Source of the DNA: Porticoccaceae bacterium
GTDB lineage: Bacteria; Pseudomonadota; Gammaproteobacteria; Pseudomonadales; Porticoccaceae
NCBI GenBank assembly: GCA_028822945.1
Contig: JAPKCN010000014.1
Location: 1-16,652 of the forward strand
Direction of reading: 5' to 3'
DNA length: 16,652 nt
Part shown: piece after piece, positions 8,351 through 15,843 of the stretch
Layout: every line of letters begins with the position of its first letter
How positions within the stretch are numbered: position 1 is the stretch's first letter
Notes under the pieces: generated by a model
What the model was told of the DNA's origin: nothing
The model's database searches: none
The model's input: the letters and a program-made list of their open reading frames with translations, nothing else
Position numbers and translations under genes: made by a program

Positions 8351-8488
8351 TTGGCAAAGTACAGATGCCATTGGCGGTCTAGACTACTAAATCTTAGGGC
8401 GATCGTCTTTCTAAATGGTGAGTGGTATGAGGCTGGTATCGACATAGTGTCTGATCCTTGTTGCATCGCATTAGATTGCCCAGAATAA
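8351..8488 (+). pseudogene. Possible relic of a PilZ-like domain (tentative)
   Basis: A 45-codon open stretch from TTG to TAA reads like a piece of a real protein: RCHWRSRLLNL, then AIVFLNGEWYEAGI and DIVS. RxxxR followed by about 20 residues and D-x-x-S resembles the start of a PilZ domain (RxxxR then DxSxxG), the c-di-GMP-binding fold. The glycine of the second motif is missing and the reading frame stops soon after. There is no ribosome binding site. The assignment rests on two short motifs only and could be chance. An opposing 66-codon ORF covers the same bases but shows no family features. Confidence 0.25.
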
Positions 8489-8649
8489 CTCTCTCGGATA
8501 GTCAATGGAATATCATACTGCGCGACTGTGCTCTGCGCGGTCGACAAAAATCGTGCTGGTGATGGAATCTATGCGCTGGCAATCCATGTCCGCTGAAGCG
8601 TTTGTACGAGCTTGAGGTGTCGCTGCGTAAGCCGTCTTTTTTGGGCAAT

Positions 8650-8679
8650 TTAACGCCTTAAAAAAAATCCCGCTATACT
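8650..8679 (+). promoter_or_regulatory. Candidate sigma-70 promoter of the HMG-CoA reductase gene
   Basis: A -35 TTAACG (8650-8655) and a -10 TATACT (8674-8679) are separated by 18 bases that include an A-rich run. The predicted transcription start near 8686 leaves a leader of about 55 bases before the ATG at 8740. The -10 matches five of six consensus positions, the -35 four of six. Confidence 0.5.
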
Positions 8680-8739
8680 GCTGTAACGATAGGTAAATCG
8701 ACTCTTAAAATCACCCCAGTAGATTGCGAAGTTCCGCTT

Positions 8740-9906
8740 ATGTCAGACCGTATTCCCAGAGATAAGAGCCATGATTACAGCGAGGCGATGGCGCATCAGC
8801 GGCGCGAATTTGTGCAGGAAAAAACGACTGTGCGACTTGATCACGTCTGGCACTACTCAATTGACCCGCAGGCCACCGCTGGCAATATCGAAAACTTTAC
8901 TGGTGTGGCGCAAGTGCCGATCGGTCTGGTCGGGCCGCTGTATGTGGTGGGCGAGCATGCTCAGGGTGACTTTTATGTGCCGATGGCGACTACCGAGGGC
9001 ACCTTGGTGGCGAGCTACAATCGCGGTGCGCGACTGCTGCGCGATAGCGGCGGCATCAAAGTTACTGTAGTCGATGATGCAATGCAGAGAGCGGCGGTGT
9101 TTATCTTTGCAGATGCCCGCCAAGCGCGAGATTTTGGTCTTTGGGTGACGGATAATTTTGCCGCGATCGCGGCTCGGGCCGAGTCTACAACGCGGTCTGG
9201 AGCGTTGCGCAATATCGAACAGTATGCCGCTGCGCGAATGCGTTATCTGCGGTTTAACTACACCACAGGCGATGCCGCGGGGCAAAATATGGTCGGTAAA
9301 GCGACCCATGCGGCCTGCGAATGGATACTTGCAGAATACCCCGGCATCCAGCGTTACATGCTCTCTGGGGCGATGGATACGGATAAAAAGCATGCGCACA
9401 TCAATACCTTACACACCCGCGGCAAACGCGTAATCGCCGAGGTCACGATTGCCAGCGAATTACTCGAAAAAACTATGGGGGTGAGTGCTAAAACACTTTA
9501 CAAGGCACGCGCTATTAGCCAAGTTGGCAGTTTTATGGCTGGTTCGGTGAATACCGGTGCGCACTCGGCAAATGGCATCACGGCAATCTTTATTGCCACC
9601 GGTCAGGATGTTGCCAATGTCGCCGAATCCTCAGCGGCGATTGTCTACGCTGACCTCGATGCTCGCGGCGATTACTATTTATCCATCACGATACCGTCGC
9701 TAATTGTGGCAACATTTGGTGGCGGCACGGGACTTGCGACCCAACGCGAATGTTTGACAATGCTTGGTTGTCAAGGAGCTGGCAAGGTGCGCAAACTCGC
9801 CGAGATCATCGGTGCCACTGTACTGGCTGGAGAAGTGTCTCTGATGTGTGCGATGTTGGCCGGTGATTGGGTTACCAGTCACGATGCCTTGGGTCGCAAC
9901 CGCTAA
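8740..9906 (+). CDS. Class I-type 3-hydroxy-3-methylglutaryl-CoA reductase
   Basis: This enzyme interconverts HMG-CoA and mevalonate using NAD(P)H, in the cytoplasm. The 388-residue protein covers only the catalytic domain, without the membrane domain of the eukaryotic enzymes. The family blocks are in order: ENFTGVAQVPIGLVGPL, MATTEGTLVASYNRG with catalytic E86, DAAGQNMVGKA, DTDKK with K216, GQDVAN with D290, GTGLATQRECLTMLG, and a C-terminal SHDALGRNR with H381. The DKK segment and the C-terminal SH motif are typical of class I enzymes. No other mevalonate-pathway gene is in the window. Gammaproteobacteria usually make isoprenoids by the MEP route, so the enzyme may serve a partial mevalonate route, a catabolic one, or have been acquired laterally. 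The ribosome binding site is weak (GCGAAG). The gene is 47 bases before the DUF3604 lipoprotein gene. Confidence 0.95.
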   Translation: MSDRIPRDKSHDYSEAMAHQRREFVQEKTTVRLDHVWHYSIDPQATAGNIENFTGVAQVPIGLVGPLYVVGEHAQGDFYVPMATTEGTLVASYNRGARLLRDSGGIKVTVVDDAMQRAAVFIFADARQARDFGLWVTDNFAAIAARAESTTRSGALRNIEQYAAARMRYLRFNYTTGDAAGQNMVGKATHAACEWILAEYPGIQRYMLSGAMDTDKKHAHINTLHTRGKRVIAEVTIASELLEKTMGVSAKTLYKARAISQVGSFMAGSVNTGAHSANGITAIFIATGQDVANVAESSAAIVYADLDARGDYYLSITIPSLIVATFGGGTGLATQRECLTMLGCQGAGKVRKLAEIIGATVLAGEVSLMCAMLAGDWVTSHDALGRNR

Positions 9907-9953
9907 GTAGTATATATAATTAAAGTTTTAACTTACTATAGGGCGGTAGTTCT

Positions 9954-11924
9954 ATGAATTATATAAATTTTAAAATTATTTTTAGTCGGCTTATATGGCT
10001 TTTATTGAGCTGTTTTTTGGTCGCTTGCGAGCCATCTGACCGTTCTGCCAAAAATCTTGCCAACACCCCACTAAAGCCCGTAAAGATGAACAGTTGCGAT
10101 AATGCTGAACCCCTTCGCCAAGCATTGTTCGGTGATTTACACGTGCACACGAGCTATTCATTTGATGCCGCTGCAAATAGCACCGGGGCAACGCCGGAGG
10201 ATGCGCAACGCTATGCGCGCGGCGGCGAGATTCCATTTTTTCCGCTGGACGAAAACGGTGTAGCAATTGGCCGCGCAAAAATTGATCGGCCACTGGATTT
10301 TTTAGCAGTTACCGATCACGGCGAATTTCTTGGCGAACGCGCGATCTGCCGCACGGAGGGCTCGCCGATGTACAACAACGATTTTTGTCGTGCTTATCGT
10401 GCCGACGAACGCCAGGGCATGATTATGCTGGGGCAGGTGGTTACCACCGAAACTCCAGAGCGCTTGCCTGCCGTGTGTGGAGAGGACGGCAGCCTATGTC
10501 GGCAATATGCACTGTCGCCGTGGCAGGACATTCAGGCGGCCGCCAACAATGCCAATAGCCCCTGCGAATTTACCAGTTTTGTTGCCTATGAATACACCGG
10601 TACGCCGGGCACCTCCAACTACCACCGTAATGTGATCTTTAGGAGCGCCGCGGTGCCAGACTTGCCAGTCAGTTATATCGATGCTCCGGTGGATAGCCAA
10701 CTCTGGGGGCAGCTCGACAGCGTTTGCAAAATTGACCAAGGTTGTGACTACTTGACCATTCCGCACAATAGCAACCTCGCCAACGGCCGAATGGCCCCTT
10801 ATCGCAAGATTCCACAGACCTTAGAGGCTCAGCGAGCATACGCACAAACACGCCTGCGGCGGGAACCGATTATGGAGATCTTTCAGCACAAGGGCTCATC
10901 CGAGTGCATCAATGGTTTGAGTACGGTATTCGGTGCGCCGGATGAACTCTGCGCGGTCGAGGCGGTGCGTGAGATTGGCGTAGAAAAGATCTTTCCTGTA
11001 GCGGCATTAATAGATGGTGTGGCAACGCTGGTCGAGACCTCGCAAGTGACAGTAGAGTGCGCAGCTGAAACGGTCGGCGGCAACGGTATGGTGGGTGCTG
11101 GTTGTGTAGATGCTACCGATTTTCAGCGGTCTGCTCTGTTATTGGGTTTAAAAGAGCAGCAACGAACTGGCTTTAACCCTATTAAGCTAGGCATTGTAGC
11201 CGCCACCGATACGCATTCGGCTAATGCTGGTGGCGTATTAGAGTCGTCCTGGGGCGGTGCCGTGACGGGTGAAGGCACGCCGTATGAACGCTTAAAACCG
11301 GGTCTACTAACCAGTGGTATAGATGGCAATCCAGGCGGCCTTGCTGGTGTCTGGGCGGTCGAAAATACCCGTGAAGGGGTGTTTAATGCGATGTTGCGTC
11401 GGGAGGTTTTTGGCACCTCTGGTCCACGCATTCGGCCGCGTTTATTTGCCGGTTGGGGGCTAGACGATGCGCTATGCGACGACCGAAATATGCTTGCGGA
11501 GGCATATGCTGGCGGCGTACCTATGGGCGGCGATCTGGCCGCGCCGAACGGCGTTGCCGGTCAAAAACCCAGCCTGTTGGCATATGCTGTCAAAGATCCT
11601 GAGGGTCGCCAACTGCAATCGCTGCAACTTGTAAAGGGCTGGGTGGATGCCGATGGAGGATTACACAATGAGGTTATTCCTCTGGCTGAGGAGCTTGCAG
11701 GTGCCGACAACTTGTGTCGCGTTTATAGCGATCGCAGTTTTGATCCTCTGCAACCCGCCTATTATTATTTACGTGCGGTAGAACCTGCGTCGCCGCGCTG
11801 GCATACCTACGATTGTGCTGCGCTGCCCGCAGATCAGCGCCCGGCGGTATGTAGCGATGGGAGGTACTCTGCAACTATCCGTGAGATGGCTTGGACGTCG
11901 CCTATCTGGTACCGCGGTGATTAG
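9954..11924 (+). CDS. DUF3604 family lipoprotein with PHP-like metal-binding motifs
   Basis: This is a predicted lipoprotein of the DUF3604 family, 656 residues. The N-terminus has a hydrophobic segment and lipobox LVAC with acylated cysteine C25; residue 26 is Glu, so sorting to the outer membrane is more likely than retention in the inner one. The mature part begins with the PHP-like metal motif LHVHTSYS (H63, H65), followed by VTDHGEF (D121, H122), PHNSN (H271) and DTHSANAG (D419, H421), a spaced His/Asp set like that of PHP phosphoesterases. The family's substrate is not established to my knowledge, so the function stays open. A TTGGGT/TATATA pair with 16-base spacing (9889-9916) at the end of the upstream gene might be its own promoter; read-through from the HMG-CoA reductase is also possible. 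Confidence 0.9.
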   Translation: MNYINFKIIFSRLIWLLLSCFLVACEPSDRSAKNLANTPLKPVKMNSCDNAEPLRQALFGDLHVHTSYSFDAAANSTGATPEDAQRYARGGEIPFFPLDENGVAIGRAKIDRPLDFLAVTDHGEFLGERAICRTEGSPMYNNDFCRAYRADERQGMIMLGQVVTTETPERLPAVCGEDGSLCRQYALSPWQDIQAAANNANSPCEFTSFVAYEYTGTPGTSNYHRNVIFRSAAVPDLPVSYIDAPVDSQLWGQLDSVCKIDQGCDYLTIPHNSNLANGRMAPYRKIPQTLEAQRAYAQTRLRREPIMEIFQHKGSSECINGLSTVFGAPDELCAVEAVREIGVEKIFPVAALIDGVATLVETSQVTVECAAETVGGNGMVGAGCVDATDFQRSALLLGLKEQQRTGFNPIKLGIVAATDTHSANAGGVLESSWGGAVTGEGTPYERLKPGLLTSGIDGNPGGLAGVWAVENTREGVFNAMLRREVFGTSGPRIRPRLFAGWGLDDALCDDRNMLAEAYAGGVPMGGDLAAPNGVAGQKPSLLAYAVKDPEGRQLQSLQLVKGWVDADGGLHNEVIPLAEELAGADNLCRVYSDRSFDPLQPAYYYLRAVEPASPRWHTYDCAALPADQRPAVCSDGRYSATIREMAWTSPIWYRGD

Positions 11925-11930
11925 TCTTCT

Positions 11931-11946
11931 GGCGCAAGGGCGCAAG
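11931..11946. repeat. 8-bp tandem duplication just after the DUF3604 stop codon
   Basis: GGCGCAAG is present twice back to back, starting six bases after the TAG stop. It is noncoding and adds to the list of short tandem duplications in this window. Confidence 0.7.
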
Positions 11947-11964
11947 ACTGTAAGCATAAGGCCA

Positions 11965-11987
11965 GCTGCCGAGTGGAGATCGGCAGC
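11965..11987 (+). terminator. Hairpin downstream of the DUF3604 gene, possible terminator
   Basis: GCTGCCGA (11965-11972) and TCGGCAGC (11980-11987) form a perfect 8-bp GC-rich stem with a 7-base loop, 40 bases after the stop codon. No T-run follows (GGTAAATAG), so it is not a classical intrinsic terminator. It could protect the mRNA 3' end or act with Rho. Confidence 0.45.
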
Positions 11988-12048
11988 GGTAAATAGTTAA
12001 AAATAAACTATCGTTTGATAGTCAAACGCTGTTGGACCTTGCCGATAA

Positions 12049-12210
12049 AATAACGCTAAATACTTTCCGGCGTGCACGTTCTGGTACCAAGGCAAGCTCT
12101 ATGCGGCCAAATACTTTATTCACTGGGAGTTACCGCAGACTGCTCAAAAAGTGGCCCTTTTGGATGCCAACGACAGCACCTGCTTTGATATCCGCAATTA
12201 CTATTTTTAG
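12049..12210 (+). pseudogene. C-terminal relic of a second large acyl-CoA dehydrogenase
   Basis: The frame ending at the TAG at 12208-12210 reads FWYQGKLYAAKYFIHWELPQ and then LLDANDSTCFDIRNYYF. It lines up with the last residues of the intact acyl-CoA dehydrogenase at 4140-5939 (FYLGKLAAVAFFYRYELPK, then LDSTCYDL), sharing GKL, the aromatic-rich stretch, ELP and DSTCxD. Recognisable similarity starts at about 12079; an in-frame TAA at 12046 closes the frame upstream, and no start codon or ribosome binding site exists. It is therefore the last 45 or so residues of the extra C-terminal domain of a lost paralogue. It is not a fragment copy of the intact gene, since the residues differ at many positions. 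Confidence 0.82.
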
Positions 12211-12297
12211 CTGACATAAGTATCGGCACATAAGATGCTAATTAAATGCATGTTGTAACCGACTGCTAAGATTTTAATTATTTTATTGGAGATGTAT

Positions 12298-12978
12298 ATG
12301 GATTTTTCAGAGTACTGCCGGGCCAGGAAGAGTATACGTGGCTTCACTAAAGAGCCCTTACCGATGAGCCTCGTAGACAAAATTATAGACACGGCAAAGT
12401 GGGCACCGTCCTCTTACAATTCGCAGACATGGAAAATACATGCGGTCGCCGGCGAAGCTCTTGATAAAATCCGCGAGGGCAATACCCGTAACACCATGGC
12501 GGGAGTGCCGGTGAAGCGCGAATTTGCTTATATTGAAGAATATCAAGACGTCCATCGGCGCAATCAGATCGACGTAGCTGTTCAGTTATTTGAGATGATG
12601 GGTATAGAGCGTGACGACAAAGCCAAACGAATGGACTGGATGTTACGTGGTTTTAAGCAGTTCGATGCGCCAGTATCATTGGTTTTAACCTATGACAAGT
12701 ATCTTGAGCCAGCTGCTATGACTCACTTCGCCTGCGGATCTTTGGCCTATGGTATCGTTTTGGCGGCGTGGGAATTGGGTGTCGGTTGCATCATCAATGG
12801 TCAGGGCATTCAGCAGCCAGATGTAGTCCGCGAGCACGCTAAAATACCCGAAGATGAAGTTATTATGATCACCATTGCTATGGGTTATCCGGATTATGAT
12901 TTTCCCGCAAATAACGTAAAGTCTCGCCGTGTTGAGAATGCTGATTTTGTTAGTTACGTGGGTTTTGACGACGAGTGA
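12298..12978 (+). CDS. Nitroreductase family FMN oxidoreductase
   Basis: This is a predicted cytoplasmic FMN enzyme that reduces nitro compounds, quinones or related substrates with NAD(P)H; the true substrate is unknown. I use the ATG at 12298 (226 residues), with GGAG six bases upstream; a TTG at 12286 would overlap that site. The N-terminal ARKSIRGF block, WAPSSYNSQTWK and the GIVLAAWELGVG helix match the FMN-binding core, and AMGYPDYDFPANNVKSRR is the usual C-terminal block with the phosphate-contacting arginines. Length is normal. A weak promoter (TTGTAA near 12253 and an AT-rich -10) may lie upstream. The gene stands between two gene relics, so it is an intact survivor in a decaying stretch. 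Confidence 0.9.
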   Translation: MDFSEYCRARKSIRGFTKEPLPMSLVDKIIDTAKWAPSSYNSQTWKIHAVAGEALDKIREGNTRNTMAGVPVKREFAYIEEYQDVHRRNQIDVAVQLFEMMGIERDDKAKRMDWMLRGFKQFDAPVSLVLTYDKYLEPAAMTHFACGSLAYGIVLAAWELGVGCIINGQGIQQPDVVREHAKIPEDEVIMITIAMGYPDYDFPANNVKSRRVENADFVSYVGFDDE

Positions 12979-13081
12979 GCGAAGCTATCGATTCACTGCT
13001 TAGGTATTTTTGGGTATTCAGAGATGCTTTAAATGACGGTTGGCATTGGTCTAGCCGTTAATCAACTGATAGGAAGTAATT

Positions 13082-13626
13082 GTGACGATTCGATTCGATT
13101 CGATTCGATTCGATTCGATGATTGGGTGGCGATAGTCACCGGAGCGGACAGTGGCCTTGGTCGAACGGGTTGCACGGCAATTTTGGTCAGTCAAATTATG
13201 GTTTCGCAAAAATGGCGGTCGTAGGTATTGATTAATACCTTGGTGCTAAAGGGCGAAAAATACGTTGTAAAAATCAATACTCTGGCGCCAACTGCTTGCA
13301 CAGCAATGACTGAAAATCTGATACCTAAGCAAGCCTTTAAGGTTATGACGACCGAATCAGTTGCCGCGGGACTGCTGACGCTGTGCCGCGAAAATTCGCC
13401 CAATCGCTATATGGTATGTGCTGGAGCAGGCGGTTATGCTAGCACCCATATTTATGAAAATGACGGCGGTTATCTACCACCGGAGCAGCAAACGCTAGAA
13501 AATGTAACAGATCTATTTGACGCCCTGAACGATGCCAGCACGCAGCAGGAGTTGGTCGGAAGGTATCAGCAAACCGATAATTTTGTTGCTAAGACATTGG
13601 CACACATGGGTATAGCGCTGCCCTAA
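13082..13626 (+). pseudogene. SDR pseudogene: start-site repeat expansion, internal deletion and frameshift
   Basis: This is the remains of a short-chain dehydrogenase of the roughly 300-residue type related to 3-hydroxyacyl-CoA dehydrogenase domains. The ancestral start was probably the GTG at 13082, five bases after AGGAAG, giving M-T-I-R-F-D-D-W and then VAIVTGADSGLGR, the cofactor motif. Three lesions are visible. First, a CGATT array at the start puts this GTG out of frame. Second, about 120 residues are missing: SGLGR is joined at about 13161 to SNGLHGNFGQSNYGFAK in another frame, with the catalytic YxxxK still visible. Third, one extra base at about 13227 shifts the frame again before INTLVLKGEKY. 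From 13228 to 13626 the C-terminus (KINTLAPTACTAMTENLIP onward) is open. The ATG at 13033 restores the first frame but cannot rescue the rest. Confidence 0.85.
13086..13120. repeat. Pentanucleotide tandem repeat, six CGATT units plus CGATG
   Basis: Six perfect CGATT copies (13086-13115) and a final CGATG variant lie directly after the probable GTG start of the SDR relic. An unexpanded gene would need two units to read T-I-R-F-D-D-W. Counting codons, 2, 5 or 8 units keep the GTG frame and the present 6 do not. This is the architecture of a slippage-based on/off switch, but the gene downstream is broken by other lesions, so today the repeat probably has no phenotype. Confidence 0.92.
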
Positions 13627-13730
13627 ACAACCTTTCGTCACAGCAATAATGCGTCAGACGACTCTTTATCCGCCTTTTGTGGTGTGCCTCATGTGTTAGC
13701 AAGGTGCGGCGCGGCAAGTGATGGTAGCTG

Positions 13731-14573
13731 TCAGTCTAGATCGCTGGCGTCGTGACGGTCGCGCAATTGGCGCTCTTCGGCACCCCAGACACGATTCACC
13801 CTCAACCCACGCTGCACGGCGGGACGCTGTTGTATGTCTTCGGCCCAGCGCAGTACGTGCCTGTAACTGGAGACCTCTAGGAACTCCTGCGCCTCGTAGA
13901 GGGTTCCGGCCACCAGCATGCCATACCATGGATGGCTGGCTATATCTGCAATGGAGTAGTCATCACCGGCCAGATAGGCACGCGATTCTAGAGTCTTGTC
14001 GAGTACATCCAATTGCCGCTTAACCTCCATGGCGTAGCGGTTGATTGGGTATTCGTACTTTTCCGGCGCATAAGCATAGAAATGCCCAAAACCGCCGCCC
14101 AAAAACGCCGCGCTGCCCATCTGCCAGAATAACCAAGACAGGCACTCGGTTCGCTGTGCCGGGTGTTTAGGCAAAAAGGCATCAAATTTTTCTGCCAGAT
14201 ATAGCAACATAGCACCTGACTCGAAGACGCGCGTTGGTATCTGTGTGCTGTGATCGATCATTGCGGGTATTTTAGAATTTGGATTGGCGGCGACAAAGCC
14301 ACTGCCGAATTGCTCGCCCTCACCAATATTAATCAGCCACGCGTCGTACTCGGCCTCCCGATGGCCTAGGGCCAGTAACTCTTCGAACATCACCGTGACT
14401 TTAACCCCGTTTGGGGTCCCGAGCGAATACAACTGGTGGGGGTGTTTGCCCACCGGCAGCGTCTTATCGTGGGTAGCTCCCGACACCGGGCGATTTATTG
14501 CGGCGAACTTGCCACCGCTCTGCTGATCCCATTGCCATACCTTGGGCGGTGTGTAGGTACTGTTATCGCTCAT
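13731..14573 (-). CDS. yghU: Glutathione transferase YghU (glutathione-dependent disulfide-bond oxidoreductase)
   Basis: This is a cytoplasmic Nu-class glutathione transferase whose E. coli relative has disulfide-bond reductase activity with glutathione. The 280-residue protein has the long N-terminal arm of YghU (YTPPKVWQWD, AAINRPVSGATHDKTLPVGK, HQLYSLGTPNGVKVTVM). It also has the glutathione-binding block NPNSKIPAMIDHS with VFESGAMLLYLAEKFDAFLP, and LGGGFGHFYAYAP. It ends RHDASDLD, as in E. coli RHDASDF. The start is preceded by AAGG eight to nine bases upstream. It follows another glutathione transferase gene by 54 bases on the same strand, so a two-gene thiol operon is likely. The downstream neighbour is convergent, with about 100 bases between and no clear terminator. 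Confidence 0.95.
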   Translation of the reverse strand: MSDNSTYTPPKVWQWDQQSGGKFAAINRPVSGATHDKTLPVGKHPHQLYSLGTPNGVKVTVMFEELLALGHREAEYDAWLINIGEGEQFGSGFVAANPNSKIPAMIDHSTQIPTRVFESGAMLLYLAEKFDAFLPKHPAQRTECLSWLFWQMGSAAFLGGGFGHFYAYAPEKYEYPINRYAMEVKRQLDVLDKTLESRAYLAGDDYSIADIASHPWYGMLVAGTLYEAQEFLEVSSYRHVLRWAEDIQQRPAVQRGLRVNRVWGAEERQLRDRHDASDLD

Positions 14574-14627
14574 ATTGATGGACCTTTTGATATCGTGGTT
14601 TTAGCTCTCGATCTCGCTCGACGCTTA

Positions 14628-15236
14628 TTACATAGTGATGGCGGTTTGAAAAGCCGGTCGTGCCGCTATCCGCGCCACATAGGCCTGCAGATCGATCATG
14701 TCATCGCTCATACAGCCCAAGCGGTTGCTCATAAAACAGGCGTGACCGAGCATAATATCCGCGGCTGAGAAATCGCCAATTAAGTAGTCCTTACCTGCCA
14801 GCGTATCGTTTACCGGCCCTAGGGCCTTGGCGAGAAGACGCTTGGCTTGCCCCAATGCATTTTCGTCGCGACGCTCCGGCGGCAGTAGTAAGGTGTTGAC
14901 CACAATTGTGTTGATCGGCGGCATGACCATACCCTCGCAGTAGTGGAACCACTGCAGGTAGTCAGGGAATTGGGTCGCTAAAACTGCCGGCTTTAGGCCG
15001 CCATTTTTATGTCGCTCGATAATATAGTCGACGATCGCACCAGATTCAAACAAGCTAATATCGCCGTCGTCGAGGACTGGAATTCGCCCCAGTGGGTGAC
15101 GGGCGCGATGCTCGTCCGATTTAAGGTCTTTCGGATGAAAATCCATTTTATTAATTGCGTATGGCAAGTCTAGCTCTTCAAGTAACCAGACGATGCGTCC
15201 GGCTCTGGAGTTTGGTGCGAAGTGGAGTGTTAGCAT
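14628..15236 (-). CDS. Glutathione S-transferase family protein
   Basis: This is a predicted cytoplasmic glutathione transferase of 202 residues, with a thioredoxin-fold N-terminal domain and a helical C-terminal domain. The ATG at 15236 gives the usual N-terminus MLTLHFAPNSRAGRIVWLLE; a TTG at 15251 would add five residues and has no better ribosome site. LGRIPVLDDG holds the cis-proline, and LFESGAIVDYI is the glutathione-binding ESGA block. SNRLGCMS and a DYLIGDFSAADIMLGH helix are the C-terminal domain signatures. The substrate is unknown. It is upstream of yghU in the same direction and 81 bases downstream of an MFS relic, which may once have exported conjugates. A palindrome AACCGCGGTT (15271-15280) lies in its leader. 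Confidence 0.9.
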   Translation of the reverse strand: MLTLHFAPNSRAGRIVWLLEELDLPYAINKMDFHPKDLKSDEHRARHPLGRIPVLDDGDISLFESGAIVDYIIERHKNGGLKPAVLATQFPDYLQWFHYCEGMVMPPINTIVVNTLLLPPERRDENALGQAKRLLAKALGPVNDTLAGKDYLIGDFSAADIMLGHACFMSNRLGCMSDDMIDLQAYVARIAARPAFQTAITM

Positions 15237-15721
15237 GGCAGATAGTCTCAATCGTTTAAGGTATTAAGCCAACCGCGGTTCTATTTATCAAGAGCAGTCA
15301 CACATTGTCGGCTATGATTATTTACGGGATGTTTTTTCATCGTCCTTGCGGAGTTTATCGCGGTCCTGTTGATAACGTAGACCCGCATATAAAAAACATG
15401 GTGTCGAGACGAAAAAAAATACCTGTAATGTGACAAGTACGACGCTATAGGGCTGGTCTATTCCCTTGGCTATAAGTGCATCAATTGCCACGCCGGTAAG
15501 TGTGACGCCAAGCCCCATCCCGACAATATTCATGGCCATAATTGCGAAGGCGATAATGGTAGAGCGCACGGCTGGTGGCACTAGTTCCTGAATCGTCGCA
15601 AAGGTTGGGCTAAAGAACGCCCCCAATTGAAACACACCAAAAAAAAGTCCGATAGCGATCCAGATCGATCCGCCAAGCGCGAGTTTAAACGCCATTACAA
15701 AAGGAGCACACAGCAACATGA

Positions 15722-15735
15722 CAAAAAACAAAAAA
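15722..15735. repeat. 7-bp tandem duplication causing the MFS frameshift
   Basis: CAAAAAA occurs twice in tandem on the plus strand (TTTTTTG on the coding strand). Deleting one copy restores a continuous reading from GRPMFFV into MLLCAPF. A sequencing error in the A-runs is an alternative, but two six-A runs of exactly equal length argue for a real duplication. Confidence 0.75.
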
Positions 15736-15813
15736 CATTGGACGACCCAAACCGGTTTTTTTGGTGAACCAATCGCTGCCGATTTCGCCTATAACAGTGC
15801 CAATAATATAGCT

Positions 15814-15843
15814 GACTATGACTACGACTACGACTACGACTAC
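15814..15843. repeat. Hexanucleotide repeat GACTAY, five copies
   Basis: One GACTAT is followed by four GACTAC units. On the coding strand these are GTAGTC repeats that encode a run of valines inside a membrane segment of the MFS relic. Six bases is a whole number of codons, so this array changes length without shifting the frame. Confidence 0.9.

Larger units (their letters stand above)
7971..8739. other. Long gene-poor spacer (769 bases) before the HMG-CoA reductase
   Basis: No intact gene is convincing here. It contains a hairpin GGCAGT/ACTGCC (8014-8032, 6-bp stem, 7-base loop, no T-run), which could weakly end the SDR transcript. It also contains a TATAAT (8157-8162) directly before a 10-bp tandem array, a second TATAAT at 8232-8237, a possible PilZ-like relic (8351-8488) and the HMG-CoA reductase promoter. 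Two short open stretches look coding but are unassigned: one at about 7980-8086 (contains WRRWQFRLLPDHARFKGL) and one of 34 codons at 8242-8346. The region may be a decayed gene neighbourhood. Confidence 0.5.

Noticed and set aside
8347..8547. 66-codon minus-strand ORF in the long spacer
   Set aside because: No start signal or family features; the plus strand of the same bases looks at least as protein-like.
8857..9399. 180-codon antisense ORF inside the HMG-CoA reductase gene
   Set aside because: Same reason: complete overlap with a clear gene and an arginine/histidine-rich composition typical of a shadow frame.
12032..12214. 60-codon plus-strand ORF upstream of the nitroreductase
   Set aside because: It is in the wrong frame; a neighbouring frame of the same bases carries the acyl-CoA dehydrogenase tail.
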